This document shows, piece by piece, positions 12,613 through 21,879 of a stretch of DNA of 64,000 nt; the stretch's first letter is position 1, and every line of letters starts with the position of its first letter. Below the pieces are notes generated by a model that saw nothing but the letters and a program-made list of their open reading frames with translations, searched no databases and was not told where the DNA came from. This DNA comes from Rotaria sordida (taxonomy: Eukaryota; Rotifera; Eurotatoria; Philodinida; Philodinidae): NCBI GenBank assembly GCA_905250125.1, contig CAJNOL010000002.1:1-64000 (forward strand), in the 5' to 3' direction. A program made the translations under genes and the position numbers.

Positions 12613-13167
12613 TTAATTTTTACTGATACATTTTTCGACTAAATTCCAATATTTATTAGCTTTTCCTTCATACTTATTAAAATTCATATCTTTTGCCGCT
12701 TCATCAAATGTACGCATGCGAAGACTATATTCAAATTGAGGATGCAAACGAAATTTTTCTGCTTCATCATTCGTCATCGGTCCACCTTGATATACAAGTG
12801 TTTGTTTTGATGCATCTGAAAGACGATTATAATAATCTTTATCAATATGAGTTAAATAGCGTTTAGCATTAACATGATTTTCAACAAGATAACATATACG
12901 TTCTGACAAACCAACCTTTTTACGAAGATATTCAGCACCAATATGTTCATGTCGTAGAACACCTAAATTACCCATATGATCTTCTTGTTTTTCACCTAAT
13001 AAATGGCCAATATCATGAAGAAATGCAGCTACAATCAATTCATTATCATTTGAAGCATATTGTTCAGCAAAAAATGCGGCTTGTAAAGCATGCTCATACT
13101 GAGTTACAGGCTCACCGTAATATCCATTTCCTCCATATTTTTCATATAATAATCGAAGTTTCTCCAT
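12613..13167 (-). CDS. PhnZ/TmpB-like HD-domain diiron oxygenase
   Basis: Intronless, 184 residues. HD superfamily signature: His26 (in 'QYEH'), His51-Asp52 ('FLHDIGH'), His73, His98 ('ENHVNAKRYL') and Asp155 give the expected metal ligands. The N-terminal 'YYGE' (Tyr16, Glu19) matches the Tyr/Glu pair that in PhnZ moves to let oxygen and substrate reach the iron centre, and 'DASKQTLVYQGGPM' matches the PhnZ substrate-binding segment. PhnZ and TmpB oxidatively cleave hydroxylated aminoethylphosphonates to phosphate plus glycine or glycine betaine. So the family points to a mixed-valent diiron oxygenase acting on a phosphonate-like substrate, not to a nucleotide phosphohydrolase. The gene lies 187 nt downstream of ATG5 on the same strand. 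No signal peptide. Lack of introns and bacterial relatives make horizontal origin possible but unproven, because animal homologues also exist. Confidence 0.85.
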   Translation of the reverse strand: MEKLRLLYEKYGGNGYYGEPVTQYEHALQAAFFAEQYASNDNELIVAAFLHDIGHLLGEKQEDHMGNLGVLRHEHIGAEYLRKKVGLSERICYLVENHVNAKRYLTHIDKDYYNRLSDASKQTLVYQGGPMTNDEAEKFRLHPQFEYSLRMRTFDEAAKDMNFNKYEGKANKYWNLVEKCISKN

Positions 13168-13354
13168 TTCTTATCTTATTACAATGCATCAAAAATACAG
13201 GGACGCCAACACACATACACATACACTCATATATATATATATATATATTTAGACAATCGCAAAGATAAAATGACAAAAGAAAAAAAAACAGATGAAGTCA
13301 ATATATAAATGATTAGAATGACAAAGAAAAACATCAGTAAGTTAAGTTTCTTCA

Positions 13355-14278
13355 TTAACGCATCTGATTTTCAATAAGACATATATGAAGAAAATTATCT
13401 GGATATGAAAAATATTCACTAAGCCATTGTATTGGTGAATGAAGTGGTGGTTGTACACCATGTATAATAACACGATAATTTTCAATATTATTATTTAAAA
13501 ATTTTTTTTCATTAGCTAATTTCTCACATTGTACTTCATGATTTAATGTATATTGTAATAAATCATATAATGTCAACCATTTATTTTGTTCAATATTATA
13601 TGGTGAAAATAATTTTTGCATAAATGGTTTATCTAATATATATATACGAAATGGTATATAACGAAAATATTGTAAATTATCTGTATAAGACATTAATTTT
13701 ATATTTATATTCCAAAATGCTTCATATTTATCTTGTAATAATGAATTCCATAATTGTTTATGATCACGTTTTTGCATATCACCAATTATTTGTCCTTTAT
13801 GTTTAAGTGCATCGGCTTCTTTTAATGTTGTCATATAATGTGCTTCAATTGATTCTATGTCTGGAAAACGTATTAATTCATTTTCAGGAAATTTACTTAA
13901 ATGAACTATGATTTGCCATGGTAAATGAGATGCTGATGATGATGATGATAGCGATGATGTATATAAATCATATAAGAGACCAATTGGATAATGCCATTTA
14001 AGTGGAATACTTTCATATTCAAGCCATAAGTTATTAAGATTTATATTATTAGTTTGATCATTTAAATTTCCTTTATAATATGTTGAATAATAACGAAAAA
14101 TTTTTTCAATTATACATGGAAAATAAGAATGACGTGAAAGCATTAAATAAAGTGGTTCTGGTGATTCAGAACGATTTACTTTACTCATATCTTCATCAGA
14201 TAATATAAAACATATTGGTAAACGTGATTGCCATAATTCACGTGTAATATCTTTATCATCTATTGAAGAATTACTCAT
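13355..14278 (-). CDS. ATG5: Autophagy protein 5
   Basis: Intronless, 307 residues, against about 275 in vertebrates. Collinear with ATG5 from start to end: an N-terminal 'LWQSRLPICFIL' segment, 'PLKWHYPIGLLYDL', 'PWQIIVHLSKFPE', the helix holding the ATG12 acceptor lysine in 'KEADALKHK', then 'QKRDHKQLW', 'YIPFRIY', and the C-terminal 'IQWLSEYFSYPDNFLHI'. The acceptor Lys is present. ATG5 is conjugated to ATG12, binds ATG16 and acts as the E3-like enzyme for ATG8/LC3 lipidation on phagophores. Extra length comes from a Ser run (about residues 109-116) and Asn-rich loops, common in this AT-rich genome. It is the upstream member of a close same-strand pair with the HD-domain gene. Confidence 0.97.
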   Translation of the reverse strand: MSNSSIDDKDITRELWQSRLPICFILSDEDMSKVNRSESPEPLYLMLSRHSYFPCIIEKIFRYYSTYYKGNLNDQTNNINLNNLWLEYESIPLKWHYPIGLLYDLYTSSLSSSSSASHLPWQIIVHLSKFPENELIRFPDIESIEAHYMTTLKEADALKHKGQIIGDMQKRDHKQLWNSLLQDKYEAFWNINIKLMSYTDNLQYFRYIPFRIYILDKPFMQKLFSPYNIEQNKWLTLYDLLQYTLNHEVQCEKLANEKKFLNNNIENYRVIIHGVQPPLHSPIQWLSEYFSYPDNFLHICLIENQMR

Positions 14279-14658
14279 CTAAAAAAAAAATTTTTTTTTA
14301 AAAGTTTATCTTATAATAAATTAATTAAATTAATGGAAAAAAAATCAGACATTTATTTTCTTGTTTTAGTTATTTCAATAAGATATCAATGATAAATGAA
14401 ATGTAAAATTTAAATCGTCTTCTTTGTTTAAGACAACATAATTATAGTAATCAGTTAATGATTGATTAGTTGTTTCTATGTTTATCAATAGAATTTTATG
14501 ATTTATTTTGTTTGTAAGTTTCATGATATTAGCCAATTAATAACAACATCAATATGCTATAAACATCTGATATGTTCATAGACATAATTAGCTAAATAAT
14601 ATTAATAAGATTAAACTTATAGATACAAAAAGAAGCATTAAGTTGAAAAAAGTATTTG

Positions 14659-14691
<33 letters not shown>

Positions 14692-15516
14692 GTTATCAAT
14701 AAGCATATGGTAATCATCCATTACAATAGCATACACTTTCATCTATGATAATCATACATTAGTTAACTATTTTCGTTTTTTATTGTTTGAAGTAATTAAG
14801 TGATCAATGTATACATATACATCATTTTCATGATAGGTCAATTCATATTACTCCTTTGAATAGATTGCATCGTTGTTCTATTTATTATATTCTTAATACG
14901 TATAATAAACAAAAGTTATAACTTCGATTGTAGTGATATATTTTAATCATGTCGTATTACCTCTTGCATATCTTGTGAATGATACATTGACATTTGAATT
15001 GATCAATGTCGCCTAATGTATACATTCGATCAATCATTTTCCATATACATTAATCGTGATCAAATCATATTGATAATAAATCTTTTCATATCTAAAATAC
15101 GAAAGAACAACAGAGCTGTACTTTCTTTTAAACCATTTTTATAACTCAATGATGGAAAAAAAACTCATTATGAAATCAATATATTCTTTAAAATGCATTT
15201 AAAATTTAATATCTGTTTTTTTTTGCTCAACTTGAAAAGCACCATGAGAATAGATCAAATTTTTTGTTTGTTTTCAATCCATTAACATATTTCCTCAGAT
15301 ACATAAACACAACAAATCGAACACCTGAGTTATTTACCAGACAAAAAAAATGCAAAAAAAAAAACAAACAAACAGTTGAAGACAATGACATAGTATGAAA
15401 ATATTCGTTCATTACACAAAAATTTTCAGTGAGACAAAGAAAAGATTATACTAATCTACACAACAAGAAAAAAACTCTCTCTTTTTTTTTTTGATTCACT
15501 GATTTCAGAACATATT
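14279..15516. other. Intergenic between ATG5 start and dystroglycan-like 3' end
   Basis: No coding signal. Contains a (TA)n tract at about 14665-14691 and many T/A runs. Probably ATG5 promoter plus the neighbour's 3' untranslated region. Confidence 0.4.
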
Positions 15517-17070
15517 TCAAAATGACGGTCTTTCTAATTCATTTTGTTCTTGTTGATCATTAAATGGTGCTTTTTCAATACGCATAACCAATGGTGTATG
15601 TGTTTGTTCAATTTTTTCTTCAAGTTCTTCGGCAAATACAACAGGAATGCCTATAAACAAAAAAAAAAAAGATTTTTTTTTTAATTGAAATTCAAAAAAA
15701 AAAAAAAAAAATTTTACCTTTTGAAATAAATTGTTTTTGATCATGATATCGATATTTTTTTTTATAAAATTCATGTTGTTGCTTATGTTTTCGATATGAA
15801 TAATGTTGATATAAATGTTTATTATTCGGACTACCAGATGGTCCACTTGGTAAAAGTAATGTTGATGATGATGATGAACGACGATTACAACAAAGACAAC
15901 ATGCAATTATAGCACATATAAATAAGCCGATAGCAATTATTGACAATGGTACAATAACGAGTGGTTGATAAAATTGTTTAAGAAGAATAAGATTATTAAA
16001 TGATGTTACTGTTCGATTATGTTTTATTGAATTATCATTTAATAATCTTGGTCGTATTGTTAATTCAGTTTTTTTTATTTCAATTATTGGACTTATCATT
16101 GCTGTTATTGATGGTGGCGATGGTGATGGTGATGGTGATGGTGTTGTTGTTGTTACTGTTGTTGTTGTTGTTATTGTTGTTAATTTATAAAATCGTATAA
16201 TAGATATTTCAATTAATGGTAAAGGAAACAAAGGTATTAATTCCAAACGTCTTGAATAATAACGATCAATAAGTATTTTTAATTGATATGTTATATTTGT
16301 TGAGAAATATAAATCACATGAAAAATAAACTTTTATCATAGAACCATTTATTTTATGTATGGTTAATAATGATTCACTTAAATTAAGTGCTAATGATAAT
16401 GTTCGAATAATAAAATAACGATTTAATAATGAATTCTTATAATTTGTTGATGAAATATTAAATAAAGCAAGAAGGAGATGATTTGATGGATAAAATAAAG
16501 ATGATGATGGAGTAAAATTAAAATTTAATTTTAATTCAATTAAATTATTAAGATCTATTGTTTTTTTATTTTTGAATAAAAGAATTTTTATTTTATAGAA
16601 TTAATTAATAATATAAATATTTACCTGAATATGAATTATTATTGAATTGTTGAAATTGTATTAAAAATGGACCTGAATAATCTCCATATAATGGTAAAGC
16701 AAATATAGTTCCATTCTCAATAGCAAACCATAATTTATCTTGTGGTTCAGTACTAATGACGCGTGCATTATTAATATTCAATGATCGTTGATAGAGTTTA
16801 TTATAATCAACATTAGCTGTAAATTCCTAGAAGAAGAAGAAGAAAGAAAAAGAAAACATCTATCATTGTCATTTATAATCGACATTAAGTTTTACTAATG
16901 TTGATGACGAAAACGTGTGACGACGTTGATGATAATTATTATTATTAACCTAGAAATCTAAAGAATAGACAATAAATGAATATAGAATGTATTCTTACCG
17001 TTTCCGCTATTGACGGATATGAAATGAAGAATAATATGAAACTTTGAACTAACATGATCTTAGCTTTCAT
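15517..17070 (-). CDS. Short dystroglycan-like single-pass membrane protein
   Basis: Four exons: 16999-17070, 16625-16826, 15718-16554, 15517-15650; 414 residues in frame. Exon 1 encodes a signal peptide (positively charged start, hydrophobic core, 'SIAET'). The extracellular part has several N-glycosylation sequons and a Thr/Ser/Pro-rich mucin-like stretch (about 218-238). A transmembrane helix (about 288-313) ends in Cys residues and is followed by a basic juxtamembrane region. The cytosolic 'FISKGIPVVFAEELEEK' and later 'EKAPF' closely match the beta-dystroglycan tail ('FIKKGVPIIFADEL' and 'EKAPL'). Dystroglycan links extracellular matrix to dystrophin. This protein is less than half the usual length and stops shortly after 'EKAPF', so the C-terminal PPxY ligand for dystrophin's WW/EF/ZZ region is missing. 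Orthology is inferred mainly from the tail. Confidence 0.75.
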
Positions 17071-20000
17071 TATATTAATGGTCACCGTTTTGGCCAACAA
17101 CGTGCATCAACCATGATCATTGTATGTATTTGAGAAGTGATATACATAGGCCTTTCTTTTTCTCTTCTTTCTCTTTCTCTTTCTCTTCTTTTCTCTTTTC
17201 CTCTTCTTCTTCTTTTTTTTACTCGCTGTTTGTACTACACATACACTGACTTAACAGATAAATGTTCAGGAGAATGATGAATATGTTACTACAGTCGCCG
17301 TTGTATTATTATTATTATTAGCACGATTTTTTCTTCGTCTTTATTCGATGCATTCTCATTTTGTAGTGTCTATTGTTGTTGTTATCATTGTTGTTCGGGC
17401 TTGATTGTTATCATTTGTTATTCGTAAAGAGAAACGAGAGAATATCGTTAATGGTAAGAAGGACTGCTCTTTTCTTTTTCTTTTTCTTTTCCTCTTTTTT
17501 TTTTCTCTCTTCTGGTTTAGATTATTAAGGTTGTTAGCAGAATGAAAATGCTAAAAACAGAGAAAAAAAAAGAGAGAAAGAAAGAGAAAGAAAAAAAGAA
17601 TGAGTCAAACGAAAAGAATGGAAATGGTGATCGAGCGGTCAGTCAGATGGGGATCACGATAAAGAATATGGGCGCGGCGAATGACCCGGCGTGGTGTCGT
17701 GAAATGTAAACTTGATAAAACGGAAGAGAAAGAAGACATTGAATGACTTGATGAATGCCTATATATGCAATGTATAACATCACCCGCCTCCGTGTCTTTT
17801 TCTTTTCTAATGTGGTAACTATAGGTCACTTTAGAAAAGAGACTAAAATGATATCTTAAATGTCTTTGTCAATTCACTCGATGATTTACTCCACCCTTAT
17901 AATATATTGAAATAGAAAAAAATTGCTTTTGACCTTATCAAGTAATATACAATCAATGTATACCCCCCAGAAAGAGATTCAATTTGAAATCATTTTTATG
18001 TAATCATTTCTTTTCTTTGCCCAAAGACTAAATGAATACACTCGAAATACTACTTCGATTTCTTTTGTTTCTTTTCCGTCATTATATTACACGTATTTCT
18101 CGCCTTTTTGACGTTAAAATGCATTCAGAGAGTATCGTAATTGAACATAATGATGACGCATAGATGTGAACACGTCATTTCTATTGATAAGTTGACGATT
18201 ATACAACAATTATCTATTTACATTCGTATGTTTTCGATGAGAATGTCCCTTGGTCTATATGCTCCTGGTCAAAGCACACGAGTAACACATTTTCACACAA
18301 ATCGTCATGAGAATATATACATTTATACACATATACATATATATATATATATATATCTATATGTGCATATGCGTCTACGCCTTAGGGTGTCTCTTCTCAC
18401 GCGTAATCGGAAGCAGATGATATCATAAAAAGCCGTCTTAACTTATTCTCTCGTGTATAAATGAAAGAAGAAAAAAATTTGCAAATCTCTGTGGATATTA
18501 AAGTATCGCCTCATTTAGTTGGATATAAGATTTGTCCTGATTTGTAACATAATTAGTGATGATTTATGAATAAGAAAAATTATATTCGATTGCCTTTCAT
18601 CTGTCTATCATAATTGTTCAGATCTTGTATTTCAAAAAATGTATAGAACCCAGAAATAGGGAATATACACACTTAAATAACATATGTTTTACATAACTCT
18701 AACAAATTAATCGTGTGCATGATCAATTAAGATAGCAATTGTCTCAGTCAATAACGATAGAAATGCAAAATAAATTCTAGCTAATGTTTGCACTAGAATC
18801 AAGGAGAGGTGGGTATAAACTAAATAACTCGACAGCAGTAATAGATACTGACCTACACTTTTCAGCCATAGAAAGAGGAAAATTTCGGACGCCTTTTTAT
18901 CTGATACTACTTCAAATAGCATCATTTCACATCCTATCATTTTTGCAAAATATTCCAAAAAGAAAAGAATATATAAAAATAATGATTCGTTTCAAGGAAA
19001 TTTTAATAACAAGTCGTAAAATCAATAGAATTCTATATAATTTGACCAAATAAATTTGCTCAATATTGAGATATGAGAAAATCATCACTTCACATATGCT
19101 TTGAACTATACATCCGAAGTCCTTCTATCTAAAGCACATATCGAAATCAAAATGAAACATGATTTTCATGCACTTTTTTTTTCAATATTTTGCAAAGATG
19201 ATTGATTTTAATATAATTTTGTCTTATATACAACGCGTTTCAAAAGTCCTACCGAAAAAAGAAACGTGAATACCTCCTCAGCAATACAAGAGATTTAAGT
19301 TTTTTTTTAACAGTTTGATTACGTATTTATTAAAGTTTTCATATAAAATGCGCATGTCTACAAAAGTCAGAATTAAAATAGTTTTACTGATGATCAAATT
19401 CGAGTCAGTTACAGTATAAAACGAAAGCTGCAAATCAAATTTGGCAAAAACACATCAACTAAATCTTATATTAGAATCACATTTCAGCGATTTTATGAAA
19501 CTTGTACTGTCAAAAATTAATTATGTTCTGGAAGATCTATAGCAATCACTGAAGAAAAAGTCAATGAAGTTAGGAATGCTTGCGAAAATGAATTAAAATC
19601 ACGTATTCGCTCTATTGCATAAGTTTACTCATTACCACCACCAACAACATACCGGATTATAATGAAACGTTTCTAATTAAAGCCATACAGAGTACAATTT
19701 ATTCAACAGTTCGACGAAGAAAAGTTATATTGATCGAACACTCGATCCTAGCTCATTTATTTAAGCGTCATTGATTTTATCGACTTTTTCTTCAGTATTT
19801 ACTCTACGGTTATCGATTTTTGACAGTACTCATTTCACAAAATCGCTAGAATATGTTGCTAATGCAATGTTTAATTCGTATATTTTTTCTAAAATTAAAT
19901 TTCTAGTTATCGTTTTACAATGCTGGCTTATTTAAATTTGATCATGAGTAAAACTATTATCATTCTAACTTCTTTAAGTGTAGACATTTTATCGGAAATA

Positions 20001-20566
20001 TATTGAATAAAACTTTAGTATATATGTGATCAAACTATAAAAACAAAAATATTTACATCTCTTGAATTACTGAAGAGTCATTTGCCTTTTTCTTTCGTTT
20101 GAATTTTTAGAACATCCTTTAATATCAGATAAGCAGGCTTTCGGAATTCTCCTCTTTCGATTGCTAGAAACCGCAGATTACTATCTATTGTCATTGTCGA
20201 GCTATTGAGTTTACTTAAGAGTTCATTAGGTTCGAAATTTTCGTACCCGGCTGGCGGATAATTTTCAGACTCGGATCTGGGACTAACCCAACGAGCTCTA
20301 GCTTACACTCGCTTCTCTTTAATTCTAATGCGAACATTAATAAAAATAATGTGTTTCTATTCTGAAAAAGAACAAGATAAAAACATGAGAACTGTGTGCA
20401 TATTTATCTTAAAAAAAATCAGGTTGCTAAATTAAATGAATATGTCAAGAAAAAAAACATGGTCTACTTTTTGACAGTTTCGTCTAATCACTGTCATCAG
20501 TAAGTACACAAGGGAAAATCTTAGAGAAACAAAAAAAAGTGTAACATTTTTTTTTCAGTCAAATAA
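17071..20566. other. Intergenic with pyrimidine tracts and transposon remains
   Basis: Upstream region of the dystroglycan-like gene, with long C/T and G/A-rich tracts (17154-17220, 17460-17515, 17560-17600) and a TA run at 18338-18355. A decayed transposase lies at 19422-19733. Open frames at 18141-18428 and 18784-19053 show no recognisable family and have no supporting splice structure. Confidence 0.5.
19422..19733 (+). pseudogene. Decayed mariner-like transposase, helix-turn-helix region
   Basis: One reading frame from 19422 reads as the N-terminal DNA-binding part of a mariner-type (DUF4817-like) transposase: 'KLQIKFGKN', 'FQRFYETCTVKN', 'GRSIAITEEKVNEVRNACE', 'RIRSIA', 'PPPTTYRIIMKRF', 'LKPYRVQFIQQFDEE'. 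Three in-frame stops interrupt it (after 'VKN', 'RSIA' and 'KRF') with no frameshift until about 19731. The catalytic DDE/D domain is not recognisable downstream. Upstream, 19233-19260 (GCGTTTCAAAAGTCCTACCG) resembles the element's 5' non-coding end. A dead copy; identification rests on the order and spacing of HTH motifs. Confidence 0.75.
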
Positions 20567-21079
20567 TCATTTAGTCGTATCATAAATTGGATCACCATAC
20601 TGATTAACACCGACTGGAAGTGTATGCGTATCAAATTCAACTGGATCAGGTACAAATACAACAGCTTCACTAGGATCTTTTGATTTTCTTGACATATATG
20701 ATTGAGGCTGTTGTTGTTGTTGTTGTTGTTGTTCATCAGAATTAACAGATTCATGTCGAGCTTCAACACCACGAATTGCATATGCTAGATTACTATTTGG
20801 AATTTGTGTAAGAATTTTATTTCGACAAGTTGGTGCATATGATATCTTGCCAAGAAGATAACCAGTAAATAGACTTGCACCAAGTTTAATCCATCTTCCT
20901 TGTGGTTTTATTAAATTTCTTGACATAGCATATTGTGTTGCAAAAAAAGCCGTAAGACCTAATGGTATACTACGATAAATCAGTGATTCTCGTTCACATT
21001 CAGCTAATATACGTTTTTCATCATTATCAAGTTGTGTTGGTGGCGTGGGTGGACTTGGTTGATCTGTTGCACGAGACAT
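20567..21079 (-). CDS. OCIAD1: OCIA domain-containing protein
   Basis: Intronless, 170 residues. The OCIA domain spans about residues 18-105: 'DEKRILAECERESLIYRSIPLG', a first hydrophobic segment, 'GRWIKLGASLFTGYLLGKISY', 'PTCRNKIL' and 'NSNLAYAIR'. This matches OCIAD1/OCIAD2 in order and spacing. These proteins sit in mitochondrial inner and endosomal membranes and affect respiratory-complex assembly and STAT3/Notch signalling in animals. A Gln run (about 116-123) lies after the domain. The C-terminal half is acidic and Pro-rich, as in OCIAD1. The gene starts 170 nt downstream of the MRGBP stop on the same strand; a TTGTAG acceptor-like site lies 33 nt before the ATG. OCIAD1 versus OCIAD2 is not resolved. 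Confidence 0.88.
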   Translation of the reverse strand: MSRATDQPSPPTPPTQLDNDEKRILAECERESLIYRSIPLGLTAFFATQYAMSRNLIKPQGRWIKLGASLFTGYLLGKISYAPTCRNKILTQIPNSNLAYAIRGVEARHESVNSDEQQQQQQQQPQSYMSRKSKDPSEAVVFVPDPVEFDTHTLPVGVNQYGDPIYDTTK

Positions 21080-21249
21080 AATTAAGATGTATATTTATTG
21101 ATTTCTACAATATAAATTTATTAGAATAACAGATCATTGTTTATATCTATATAATTGATATTTTTATTTTTTATTTTTATTTCGTTCTATTTCTTTTTTT
21201 TTTGTTTTGTGAAAAAGAAAAAATATTATATACAATATTTGGAATAATT

Positions 21250-21879
21250 CTATTTTTGTCCTCGTAAACGTGTACCAATGGAATCATTATTAGGTATTGA
21301 TCGTGTTGATATTCGAGATGAATCTTTAATAGATTTTCGTTTTTCAACTTTTGTTTGTTGCTGTTGTTGTTGTTCTTCATCTTTTGTTTGTGTATTATTT
21401 TTTTGTCGACTACTACGACGATTAATATCATTATTAGTTGTAATTGATGATGGTGATGTTGGACGTTTTCGTGTTTTAGTTAAAGATTGAGGTGTTGTTG
21501 GTATTGGTGTTGTTTCAAGTTTATTTGATGAATCTTTTTCAGATTGTTGTTGTTGTTGTTGTTGTTCAATATCACCGGGATTCCATTGAAAATCATGATC
21601 ATTTGATTCAGGTAATTCTGGATTATCAAAAACACTTTCATCATATCTATTTTAATCAAAATAAAAATTTTTTTTTTTTGAAAAAAAGAAATTTTGTTTT
21701 TTTTTATACAATGTACGAAGATGATCAACCATTTCCTTGAATGAAAAAGTAGGTGGAATGCTAGATTGATTAAGACGTTTCCATAATAGAAGATAAAAAA
21801 TTCCTTTCGGTAAAACATGTTCAGACATTGTTGATAGATGATAAAGAAGATCAATTTCAGATTCAATTGATAATGGCAT
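21250..21879 (-). CDS. MRGBP: MRG-binding protein (Eaf7-like), NuA4/TIP60 subunit
   Basis: Two exons, 21710-21879 and 21250-21646, joined by a 63-nt intron; 188 residues, against about 204 in human. The fold region at the N-terminus runs 'EIDLLYHLSTMSEHVLPKGIFY', then 'LRTL' joined across the intron to 'YDES' and 'NPELPESNDHDFQW'. That is the MRGBP/Eaf7 pattern (Leu-x-Thr-Met-Tyr-Asp, then an acidic 'P-F-PN' segment). The C-terminal half is low complexity, rich in Gln, Ser, Thr and basic residues. MRGBP links MRG15/MRGX to the TIP60 histone acetyltransferase complex in the nucleus. AATAAA-type signals lie just after the stop on this strand (about 21170-21180), and OCIAD follows after 170 nt. 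The match is to a short domain, so moderate certainty. Confidence 0.75.
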
